Of a stretch of DNA of 64,000 nt, positions 1 to 7,563 are shown in pieces (position 1 is the stretch's first letter; each line of letters starts with the position of its first letter). Below the pieces are notes generated by a model. The model was not told where the DNA came from, made no database searches, and was given only the letters and a program-made list of their open reading frames with translations. This stretch comes from Magnetospirillum sp. ME-1. Lineage in GTDB: Bacteria; Pseudomonadota; Alphaproteobacteria; Rhodospirillales; Magnetospirillaceae. Location of the stretch: contig NZ_CP015848.1 of NCBI RefSeq assembly GCF_002105535.1, forward strand, positions 434,001 through 498,000, read 5' to 3'. Made by a program: the position numbers and the translations under genes.

Positions 1-690
1 ATAGGGGTCGCGGGGCAGTTCCGCCGCCGAAGCGGGGAACACCACCGATGCATCGCTGCCGCCCGCGATATGGCAGTTGATGAGCAAGACATTGCCGTCG
101 CCGGTCGTCAGCCCGGTCAGCTTGCGCGCCGTGGCCAGAAGCTCGGCATCGGAATTGACGTCGTTGGCCATGCCGTCGGTAATGTTGATGACCACCGGCG
201 GGAACGAATCCGGATTGTTGCGCACCCATTCCGCCAAGGTGGCATGGGCCAGACCGAACGCGGCGTTCATGGGGGTGCTGTCCACTCCCACCGGATCGAT
301 CCAGCGCGACAAGGTGATGCGCTCGATCAGCACCTGCCCGCGCATCTCAGTTTCGATCTCCACTTCCTCGATCTCGGCCTTGGCCGCCACTTCCGGAATG
401 GGAACCAGCCGACGACCCGCCAAGCCGCCGCGCCAGCAGAATTCCGGGCGATTGGTGCGGCCGTAGCCGATGATCCCGATGTCGAAATAATCGCGCACGC
501 CTTCATCGCGCATGCAGCGGTTGACCAGTTCCTCCAAGGTGCCGTTCAAGGCATTGGCCACCACCTCGGCGCGGCTGACCATCTTTCCCGACCGATCGGG
601 ACCGAAGGGCTTGTTCATGGATCGGGACTGATCGACCATGAACAAGAAGACTCCCTTGCACTCCCTGCTGATTTCCTGGGAATAGCTCAT
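1..690 (-). CDS. VWA-domain protein (partial, C-terminus beyond window)
   Basis: The reading frame is open for 230 codons from an ATG at 688-690 down to base 1, so the C-terminal end lies outside the window. Near the N-terminus FLFMVDQSRSMNKPFG carries the DxSxS metal-ion-dependent adhesion site (MIDAS) of von Willebrand factor A domains. A later VVINITDGMAND has the conserved 'TDG' MIDAS aspartate. No signal peptide is visible, so it is probably cytoplasmic. It is transcribed away from mamY. VWA proteins mediate protein-protein interactions, and the partner here is unknown. I see no direct magnetosome link beyond its position at the edge of the mamXY operon. Confidence 0.75.
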   Translation of the reverse strand, partial: MSYSQEISRECKGVFLFMVDQSRSMNKPFGPDRSGKMVSRAEVVANALNGTLEELVNRCMRDEGVRDYFDIGIIGYGRTNRPEFCWRGGLAGRRLVPIPEVAAKAEIEEVEIETEMRGQVLIERITLSRWIDPVGVDSTPMNAAFGLAHATLAEWVRNNPDSFPPVVINITDGMANDVNSDAELLATARKLTGLTTGDGNVLLINCHIAGGSDASVVFPASAAELPRDPY

Positions 691-994
691 GCTTGCCTCC
701 TGCCCGCCGATCACCGTCGCTGGCCCATCAAGGACCGGACAAACCCTGATTTCGGGCGATAGCATAATGCCGCCGCCATGTACACCGCCATGTTCAACAA
801 TGCAGCATCGTGTTGACGAAGCATAGGATTGTGATAATCATACGCAATTTCAGTCATTGACGCATCGACGCCCAACCCATATCAATGGATTGTTTCGAAG
901 GTATCCCGCCGTTCGCCTTGCTGTTACTATAAGGGGAACGCCTGCGGGGCGGCGCATTGGGATGGCGATTGCGGCCATCATGGGAGATGTCCTT
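691..994 (+). promoter_or_regulatory. Divergent intergenic region upstream of mamY
   Basis: This 304-bp non-coding stretch separates the divergent VWA gene from mamY and should hold the mamXY operon promoter. A TTGACG hexamer at 813-818 is followed 16 bp later by TAATCA (835-840), a weak sigma70-like candidate. A mamY ribosome-binding site GGGAG lies at 983-987. I see no clear operator. Short open frames extend into it from mamY (to 857), but lack a good ribosome-binding site. Confidence 0.35.
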
Positions 995-2131
995 ATGTTG
1001 ATGGGGTTTAACAAGGCAGCCTTCGGCAAGTTGAATTCCGCCTCCCGCGCGGCCTTGATCGGCGCGGTCATTTGGGCTGTCCTGTCCATCGTCTATCTGA
1101 CCATTTTCAATGGTTGGAAAAATCTCTTCACCATGCTTCCCCATGAATTCTTCATCGTGCTGCTGTCCATCGCCTTGCCGATCGGACTGACCGTCCTGAT
1201 TCTCATGCTCTCGCGGATCGTGAAAAGCGTGGACACCTTGAAATCCGAGGTGACAACCCTGTCCCGGAACGATGTGTCGTCGGAGGGCTCCGTGGCCATG
1301 CTGGCCGACCTGTTCCGCGAGCATCGCGCCGCCATCGTCGCCCAGGTGGAGGCCCAGGTGGAAGCGACCACCCAGCTGATCCGGCTGAACCAGGAGGGCC
1401 GCGCCCTTGCCGCGCCCGCGCAGGCATCCGGCACCGACGAGGCCATGACCTTGCTGGCCCAGCTGTTCCGCGAGCATCGCGAGGCGGTGGCCGCCCAGTT
1501 GGAGGCCCAGGCATCGGCCACCGCCCAGCTGGTCCAGGTGACCCGCGACAGCCGCGACGGCATCGTCGATGAGCTGCGCTCCCAGCGGGTGCTGTCGCAA
1601 GAGATCACCCAGGAATTGTCCCAGATCACCCAAAGCCGCACCGTCGCGCCAGCGCCCCCCGGCCTCGACCCGTCGCAGCGGATCGACCGCATGCGGGCCT
1701 TGGCCGAGGTTCTGGGGCTGGCCCTCAACGATCTGTCCATGACCGCCACCCAGGTGCTGACCGAACATCTGAACGCCGCCCATGGCGACCGGGACGGAAC
1801 GCGGAAATTCATCTCGACCCTGACCACCGCCTATTTCGCCGGCGACAAGAACGTCTTTTTCCGCAGCTTGGTCCAAGAAGCAGTCAACCGCTCGGAACAG
1901 CTGCGCCGTTGCGCCGAGGACACCGAAAGCGTCCGCCAGCAGATTTCCAAAATCTTGCGCGAAGCCCGCGAGATCCGCTCCCTGGTGGCCGCCTGCGATC
2001 CCAACGACCTCGTCCGTATCGTCTTCGAGGACGGCGAGTTGTGGGCCTTGGAAAAAGCCCTAGCCGAACACTTCCTGATCGACGGAAGCCCCGTCTGGAC
2101 GGAAACCGCGCCCGATTCCGGCATGGACTGA
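995..2131 (+). CDS. mamY: MamY, magnetosome membrane protein
   Basis: First gene of the mamXY operon. The protein has two N-terminal transmembrane helices (about residues 15-35 and 45-65: AALIGAVIWAVLSIVYLTIF and FFIVLLSIALPIGLTVLILM). A long, mostly helical cytoplasmic part follows, with an imperfect internal repeat (LADLFREHRAAIVAQVEAQ and LAQLFREHREAVAAQLEAQ). In Magnetospirillum MamY is a magnetosome membrane protein linked to vesicle constriction and size and to positioning the chain along the geodetic axis. I chose the ATG at 995 because it follows a GGGAG motif and directly precedes the first membrane segment. The frame is open further upstream to 857. mamX follows after 135 bp. Confidence 0.88.
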   Translation: MLMGFNKAAFGKLNSASRAALIGAVIWAVLSIVYLTIFNGWKNLFTMLPHEFFIVLLSIALPIGLTVLILMLSRIVKSVDTLKSEVTTLSRNDVSSEGSVAMLADLFREHRAAIVAQVEAQVEATTQLIRLNQEGRALAAPAQASGTDEAMTLLAQLFREHREAVAAQLEAQASATAQLVQVTRDSRDGIVDELRSQRVLSQEITQELSQITQSRTVAPAPPGLDPSQRIDRMRALAEVLGLALNDLSMTATQVLTEHLNAAHGDRDGTRKFISTLTTAYFAGDKNVFFRSLVQEAVNRSEQLRRCAEDTESVRQQISKILREAREIRSLVAACDPNDLVRIVFEDGELWALEKALAEHFLIDGSPVWTETAPDSGMD

Positions 2132-2266
2132 TGGGCTATGGTCATTCCATTCCGAACCGGGATATGAGAAACTTCCGCCTCGACAGTTTGGAGCCGTTCT
2201 TATAAGCGGCCACCCCCGACGCCAAAGCACAAACCGGTTAAACACTTTGCCATCGATCGAGTCCCC

Positions 2267-3082
2267 GTGAGCAGTAAGGCCGTTGCACATCCCAATATCG
2301 CGGTTTGGATCATGGCGCTGGGCATTGCCTTCAGCATGGCCCTGGTCCTGACCGCCGTGTTCAACGCCAATCCCTGGGAGGACCACACCTACGATCTGGC
2401 CCCGCCCATCGTCGCCGGAATGCCCGCCCCCCATCGCGACGGCCGCGAGAAGATGGTCTGCTCCAGCTGCCACATCGTCACCCCCCCGGCCATCGGCACC
2501 GGACCGGGATCGGGAACCCTGCCCATCGTCCAGGGAACCCCGGCGCCCCATGTGGACGGCCGCGAAAAAATGCCCTGCGCCAGCTGCCACACCATCGTGA
2601 AGAAAGGCAGCGTCGCCAAGGGCGCCAAGGCGGCGCCGCTTCCGGCGGCGGTCACACCGGGCATGCCCCTGCCCGAGGCGGTGAGCGTGGCCCTGGCGGT
2701 AGCTCCGGCCCCCGCCGCCGTCCCCCTGGGCAATGAAGCCCACGAACGGATGGTGCCCTTCCGCTATCAGGGCAAGGTCGTGAGCATCGCCGGAGCCGGA
2801 GCCCGCTCAGTCTGGGGCGACATCTACATCCAGATCAACGACGGCATCAATCCGCCCATCTGGATCGACCTGGCCCCGCGCTGGTATCTGCAGGCCGAGG
2901 GCTGCGTGGTTCGTCCCGGCATGTTCGTCAAGGGCACCGCCTTCCGCGATCCGACCCAAGCCGCCGCAGGACTGGATTACGCCATGAGCGTCATGGCCAA
3001 CGGCGAAATCTGCGCCTTGCGCGACAATCACCTCAACGGCCTTTGGGCGAATGCGGGAGGCATGGATGCCGAGGAACGCTGA
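2267..3082 (+). CDS. mamX: MamX, double-heme magnetochrome protein with MamS-like domain
   Basis: The 271-aa protein starts at GTG (2267). One transmembrane anchor spans about residues 11-33. Two c-type heme motifs sit in repeated 'magnetochrome' units, each preceded by P-H-x-D-G-R-E-K-M: CSSCH at residues 65-69 and CASCH at 104-108. The C-terminal 110 residues (KVVSIAGAGARSVWGDIYI onward) resemble the C-terminal domain of MamS in this window. MamX takes part in redox control of iron during magnetite maturation together with MamZ. Its last codons overlap the start of mamZ (3051), indicating translational coupling. Confidence 0.92.
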   Translation: MSSKAVAHPNIAVWIMALGIAFSMALVLTAVFNANPWEDHTYDLAPPIVAGMPAPHRDGREKMVCSSCHIVTPPAIGTGPGSGTLPIVQGTPAPHVDGREKMPCASCHTIVKKGSVAKGAKAAPLPAAVTPGMPLPEAVSVALAVAPAPAAVPLGNEAHERMVPFRYQGKVVSIAGAGARSVWGDIYIQINDGINPPIWIDLAPRWYLQAEGCVVRPGMFVKGTAFRDPTQAAAGLDYAMSVMANGEICALRDNHLNGLWANAGGMDAEER

Positions 3083-5000
3083 GGCTCCGGCCAAGGGGAC
3101 GACGGCGGACGACTTCGCCCCCACCCAATGGAACATCATCTATCTGCTGATGACCGTGGGCGCCCTGATGGCGGCGCTTTCCATTTCCATCCAGCCCCTG
3201 CTGCTGGACAAGATCTTCGGCATCGCCTTCGAAAAGGAAGGCGCCGTCAACGCCGATATCCAGGTGGTGGCGGAAATCGTCTCCATCGTCTGTGTGGGCT
3301 GGTTCGGCCTGCTGTCCGATCGCATCGGCCGGGTGCGGATCATCGCCCTGGGCTTCCTGATCGCCGTGGTCGGCGCGGCGGTATCGCTGCTCAGCCTTCA
3401 GGTAGGACTGGCCTTCGGCGCCGCCGGTCTGGTGCTGTTCTATCTGACCCGGGTGCTGCTGACCGTGGGCGCCGATACCGTCCAGTTGCAGCTGTCCACC
3501 CTGGTGGGCGATGTGTCGTCGCGCGCCAACCGGCCGCGCCTCATGGGGAATCTGGTCTTCATGATGGTGTTCGGCGGCACCATGCTGGCCGCCATCGTCA
3601 TGCAGATGGCCGATTATCCCGGCGGCGTCTTCCTCATCATGTGCCTGCCGCTGCTGGCCGGAATCGCCGGTTTCCAGCTGACGCGGCGCAATCTGCGGGA
3701 CGTGGCCCCGCCCCAGCCGGCCTCGGAAGACGACGAACATCCGCTGCGGCAGGTCTGGACGGTGATCACCAGCGATCCGCGCATGCAGCTGGCCTTCGCC
3801 GCCGCCTTCTACACCCGCGCCGACGTGATCATCCTCAGCCTGTTCTTCTCGCTGTGGTGCATTTCCGTTTCCGATCTGGTGGGGGTGACCCGCACCTTCG
3901 CCACCGCCCATGCCGCCGTGATGATCGGCCTGCTGGGGCTGGCGGTGCTGGCGGCGGTGCCGCTATGGCGCAGCTTCATCGAACGGCACAGCCGCATTTC
4001 CGCCATCGGCGCCAGCCTGTCCCTGGCGGCGCTGGGCTATATCTGGCTGGGCATGTTCGCCAATCCCTTCAACTGGCTGGTGGCGCTGCCGCTGCTGATG
4101 GTGGGAATCGGCCATGCGGGATGTTTCGTGACCCTTCAGGTTCTGACCGTGGACGCCTCGCCCAAGCCGATCCTGGGGGCCATGGTGGGAGCCGGTTATC
4201 TGGTCGGCGGCCTGGGAACCGTCATGCTGGTCCAAAGCGGCGGCTATTATTTCGACGCCCTCGGCCCCCGCGCCCCGTTCATCTTGATGGGAACGGGCAA
4301 GATGCTGGTGACCCTTTACGCCGCCTGGCTGCTGGCCAACGGCATCGACGAAACCTGCGACCATCATCTGAAATCGGCCCGCACAGTGGATTGGAAGCCG
4401 CTGGTATTCCTGACCGCCGCACTGCCCTTCGTCTGGCTGGTGGGACGCAGCGTCATCGAGGGCTATATCTCCAACGGGTCCCTGGGCGAGGCCCCCGTCG
4501 GCTTCGTCAACCGCTATCTCGGCGATTGGGCCTTCACCTTCTTGATTATTTCCCTGGCCATGCGTCCGGTCCAGGAAATCACCGGCATCAAGACCCTGGC
4601 CAAATACCGGCGCATGATCGGGCTGTTCGCCTTTTTCTACGCGGTGATGCACGTCTTGGCCTATGTCGCCTTGGAATGGGCGCTCAATCTGGGCGACATG
4701 ATGGGCGACATCTACAAGCGGCCGTTCATCTTGCTCGGTCTGGTGGCGTTCGCGCTGCTGATTCCACTGGCCTTCACCTCGGCCAACAGCCAGATCAAGC
4801 GGATCGGCGGCAAGCGCTGGAAGAAACTGCACAGTGCTACTTATGTGATCAACGCCCTGGTGGCGCTCCACTTCATCCTTGCCGCCAATCACGAAAACGG
4901 CGAACCCTATGTCTATGCGGCGGCCGTCATCGTTTTGCTGTGGTATCGCTTTCACCAGTGGCGGGGCGGGAACGTGCTGCGCGCCCTGCGGATCGGCTGA
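3051..5000 (+). CDS. mamZ: MamZ, MFS transporter fused to ferric-reductase-like domain
   Basis: The 649-aa polytopic membrane protein has two parts. Residues 1-450 form a major-facilitator unit with the loop motif [11 protein letters not shown] and are clearly related to MamH (shared 'GAVNA.[IV]QVV.E' and '[10 protein letters not shown]'). Residues 450-649 form a six-helix ferric-reductase/YedZ-like transmembrane domain with candidate heme-ligand histidines in AVMHVLAY, KLHSATYV and ALHFILAANH. MamZ with MamX is thought to adjust magnetosome iron redox state and transport. The gene overlaps the 3' end of mamX by 32 bp. ATG 3051 is used; ATG 3066 in the same frame is an alternative start. Confidence 0.92.
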   Translation: MREAWMPRNAEAPAKGTTADDFAPTQWNIIYLLMTVGALMAALSISIQPLLLDKIFGIAFEKEGAVNADIQVVAEIVSIVCVGWFGLLSDRIGRVRIIALGFLIAVVGAAVSLLSLQVGLAFGAAGLVLFYLTRVLLTVGADTVQLQLSTLVGDVSSRANRPRLMGNLVFMMVFGGTMLAAIVMQMADYPGGVFLIMCLPLLAGIAGFQLTRRNLRDVAPPQPASEDDEHPLRQVWTVITSDPRMQLAFAAAFYTRADVIILSLFFSLWCISVSDLVGVTRTFATAHAAVMIGLLGLAVLAAVPLWRSFIERHSRISAIGASLSLAALGYIWLGMFANPFNWLVALPLLMVGIGHAGCFVTLQVLTVDASPKPILGAMVGAGYLVGGLGTVMLVQSGGYYFDALGPRAPFILMGTGKMLVTLYAAWLLANGIDETCDHHLKSARTVDWKPLVFLTAALPFVWLVGRSVIEGYISNGSLGEAPVGFVNRYLGDWAFTFLIISLAMRPVQEITGIKTLAKYRRMIGLFAFFYAVMHVLAYVALEWALNLGDMMGDIYKRPFILLGLVAFALLIPLAFTSANSQIKRIGGKRWKKLHSATYVINALVALHFILAANHENGEPYVYAAAVIVLLWYRFHQWRGGNVLRALRIG

Positions 5001-5045
5001 TGAGGCTGGACACGCGGCGCATGTCTTATCGGCGGTGATGGTGCG

Positions 5046-5981
5046 ATGACGATAGTCCGTCCGAGAATAGTGGTGATCGGCGTCGGCGGAGCCGGCGGCA
5101 ACGCCGTCAACAACATGATCCAGTCCAAGATCGAGGGCGTGGAATTCATCATCGCCAATACGGACGCCCAGGCGCTGGGGCTGAGCCTGACCGAGCGACG
5201 CATCCAACTCGGCGGCCGGGTCACCCAGGGATTGGGCGCCGGTTCGCGCCCGGACGTGGGCCGCGCCGCCGCGGAAGAAAGTCTCGAAGACATCCAAGAC
5301 CTGATCGGCGACGCCCATATGGTGTTCATCACCGCCGGCATGGGCGGCGGCACCGGGTCGGGCGCGGCACCGGTCATCGCCAGGGCCGCCCGCGAACAGG
5401 GGATCCTTACCATCGGCGTGGTGACCAAGCCGTTCCACTTCGAAGGCAAGCACCGCATGCACACCGCCGATCTCGGCATTGAAGCCCTGCAAGAAGAGCT
5501 CGATACCCTGATCATCATCCCCAATCAGAACCTGTTCCGCGTCGCCACCGAGCGCACCACCTTCGCCGACGCCTTCAAGATGGCCGACGGCGTGCTCAAT
5601 TCCGGGGTGCGCAGCGTCACCGATCTGGTGGTGATGCCCGGCCTGATCAACCTGGATTTCGCCGATATCCGCATCGTCATGAGCGAAATGGGCAAGGCCA
5701 TCATGGGCACCGGCGAGGCCGCCGGCGAAAAGCGCGCGATCGACGCCGCCGAGGCCGCCATCTCCAACCCGCTGCTGGGCGACACCTCCATAAAGGGGGC
5801 CAAGGGCGTCCTGATCAACATCACCGGCGGCATGGACATGACCTTGTTCGAGGTGGACTCGGCCGCTAACCGCATCCGCGAGGAAGTGGCCGCCGAGGCC
5901 AACATCATTTTCGGATCCACCTTCGACGACGCCCTGGCCGGCAAGATGCGGGTTTCGGTGGTAGCCACCGGAATCGCCTGA
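5046..5981 (+). CDS. ftsZm: FtsZm, truncated FtsZ-like GTPase
   Basis: The 311-aa tubulin-family GTPase carries the nucleotide loop [14 protein letters not shown], the tubulin signature [13 protein letters not shown] and the T7 loop [15 protein letters not shown]. It ends soon after the core fold ([10 protein letters not shown]). It therefore lacks the long linker and the C-terminal peptide that housekeeping FtsZ uses to bind FtsA/ZipA/MinC. In Magnetospirillum FtsZm is not the division FtsZ; it affects magnetite formation under particular redox or nitrogen conditions. It lies 45 bp after mamZ and is the last gene of the mamXY operon. Confidence 0.93.
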   Translation: MTIVRPRIVVIGVGGAGGNAVNNMIQSKIEGVEFIIANTDAQALGLSLTERRIQLGGRVTQGLGAGSRPDVGRAAAEESLEDIQDLIGDAHMVFITAGMGGGTGSGAAPVIARAAREQGILTIGVVTKPFHFEGKHRMHTADLGIEALQEELDTLIIIPNQNLFRVATERTTFADAFKMADGVLNSGVRSVTDLVVMPGLINLDFADIRIVMSEMGKAIMGTGEAAGEKRAIDAAEAAISNPLLGDTSIKGAKGVLINITGGMDMTLFEVDSAANRIREEVAAEANIIFGSTFDDALAGKMRVSVVATGIA

Positions 5982-6016
5982 CGAAACGCCCCGCCGCCCT
6001 GCGGCCGATTACGGCA

Positions 6017-6343
6017 TCACTCGCCGCGGGGGGCGAAAATGATCACCAGGGCGCCCGCCAGGCAGAAGGCGGCGCCCAGAACGTCCCACCGGTCCGGCGG
6101 GCTCTCTTCCACCGCCCACATCCACACCAACGACGACAAAATGTAGATGCCGCCATAGGCCGCATAGGCGCGACCGGCGAAATCGGCATCGACCCGGGTC
6201 AAGGCCCAGGCGAACAGGGCCAGACTGGCCATCCCCGGAGCCAGCCAGAAGGGCGATTTGCCCAGCCGGAGCCAGGCCCAGAACGCGAAGCAACCGCCGA
6301 TCTCGGCGAAAGCGGCCAGAAGGTATGTCGGAATGGCCCACAT
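6017..6343 (-). CDS. ynfA: UPF0060/YnfA-family small membrane protein
   Basis: The 108-aa protein has four predicted transmembrane helices and family landmarks: [19 protein letters not shown] at the N-terminus, then [18 protein letters not shown] and a C-terminal hydrophobic helix ending IIFAPRGE. YnfA proteins are small-multidrug-resistance-like inner-membrane proteins of poorly defined efflux function. The ATG at 6341-6343 is chosen because the minus strand has a GGGGA ribosome-binding site about 9 bp upstream; the frame itself is open to 6409. It is convergent with ftsZm. Confidence 0.85.
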
Positions 6344-6454
6344 CCTGATTTCATCCCCTTTTTCCCGGAAATTATAGCCGGACCACAGCACCGCCCGCCC
6401 CCGCGGCAAGCCGGATGAAGGCCGATTGCCATGAGCCGATCGGGAAGCCCCCCT

Positions 6455-6593
6455 AAAGCCTTTTGCGTCGAATGTGACGCAAAAGGCTATAATCTTATGT
6501 ATGCCCTCGCCGGGCCCAAACCTACGGTTTGCTTGGCCGCTCGCTCAATGCTCGCCAAAGCGGTTTGCGCCAGATAAAGCGCAAACCGCTTTA
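6455..6593. repeat. Dispersed palindromic repeat, copy 1 (variant) with two hairpins
   Basis: Two strong inverted repeats lie here. AGCCTTTTGCGTC (6457-6469) pairs with GACGCAAAAGGCT (6477-6489), and AAAGCGGTTTGCGC (6557-6570) pairs with GCGCAAACCGCTTT (6579-6592). Between them TTGGCCGCTCGCTCAATGCT (from about 6532) matches, in inverted orientation, the core of the repeats at 20603, 32275 and 42163. The second hairpin directly abuts the stop codon of the dmeF-like gene and may end its transcript. Confidence 0.7.
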
Positions 6594-7547
6594 GCCGCAA
6601 GACGCCCCGTCGCAGGGATGGACCTCCACCGTGACATGGCTGAGTTCGTGAACCTCGGCCAGCAGCGTCTTGTAATGGCCCGGCTCGCGCGGGGTGTGGG
6701 TCACCAGCGAGACGATGGCCCCCCAATGGCCCGGCCCGATCTGCCAGAGATGAAGATCGGACAGCCGGTTGTCGGCATCGCCCTCGATGGCGGCGCGGAC
6801 TTCCTCCGGCAGCTCCCGGTCGTCGCTGTGATCCAGCAAGACCGAACCGGTCTTGCGCATCAAGCCCCAGGCCCATTTGCCGATGACGGCGGCCCCGACC
6901 AATCCCATCATGGGATCCATCCACCACCACCCCAGATATTTCCCCAGCAGCAGGGCGGCGATGGCCAACACCGAGGTGAGGACGTCTGCCAGGACATGGA
7001 TATAGGCGGCCTGGAGATTGTGGTCGTGATGGTCGCGATGATGGTCGTGATCGTGGTGGTGGCCGCAGTGATCATGGTCGTCGCCGAGGCCGTGTCCGCC
7101 CAAAATCCCGGCGCTGACCACGTTGACGACCAACCCGATGACGGCGACCATCAGGGCCTCGTCGAAGGCGATGGCTTGGACCGTCATCAGGCGGTTTGCC
7201 GATTCCCACACCATCAGCAGCGCCACCATGCAAAGGATAATGGCGCTGGTAAAGCCGCCCAGCGTCCCGACCTTGCCGGTGCCGAAGGTAAAGCGCTGGT
7301 CGTCGGCGTGACTGCGGGCGAAGGTATAGGCGAAGGCGGCGATTCCCAAGGCCCCGGCATGGGTGGACATATGCCAGCCGTCGGCCAGCAGTGCCATGGA
7401 GTTGAAGATCGTGCCCGCCGCGATCTCGGCCACCATCATGACGATGGTCAGAGCCACCACGATCTTGGTCCGACGTTCGGCGGATGCTTCCAGGCCCGAT
7501 TGGAAATGGTGGCTGTGTTGCCATGACGACAGATTGTGAACATGCAT
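6591..7547 (-). CDS. dmeF: DmeF-like cation-diffusion-facilitator metal exporter
   Basis: The 318-aa CDF transporter has six transmembrane helices. The transmembrane metal site shows as LLADGWHMSTHA and YIHVLADVLTSVLA. A long cytoplasmic histidine/aspartate loop (DDHDHCGHHHDHDHHRDHHD) lies between helices 4 and 5. This architecture is typical of DmeF/CzcD-type Co/Ni/Zn exporters, not of MamB/MamM. The start at 7545-7547 follows GGAGGGG on the minus strand. The gene lies 16 bp after cadA and is almost certainly co-transcribed with it, forming a metal-efflux cassette. The exact metal cannot be read from sequence. Confidence 0.85.
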   Translation of the reverse strand: MHVHNLSSWQHSHHFQSGLEASAERRTKIVVALTIVMMVAEIAAGTIFNSMALLADGWHMSTHAGALGIAAFAYTFARSHADDQRFTFGTGKVGTLGGFTSAIILCMVALLMVWESANRLMTVQAIAFDEALMVAVIGLVVNVVSAGILGGHGLGDDHDHCGHHHDHDHHRDHHDHNLQAAYIHVLADVLTSVLAIAALLLGKYLGWWWMDPMMGLVGAAVIGKWAWGLMRKTGSVLLDHSDDRELPEEVRAAIEGDADNRLSDLHLWQIGPGHWGAIVSLVTHTPREPGHYKTLLAEVHELSHVTVEVHPCDGASCG

Positions 7548-7563
7548 GATCGCCCCTCCATCC

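Noticed and set aside
3128-5492. Long alternative frames within mamZ and antisense to mamZ/ftsZm
   Set aside because: Low-complexity Arg/Pro/Gly or His/Gln-rich translations; the true products are unambiguous.
6470-6593. Riboswitch or metal-sensing leader for the efflux cassette
   Set aside because: It lies at the 3' end of the dmeF-like gene, and its hairpins match the dispersed repeat family; it is not a leader.
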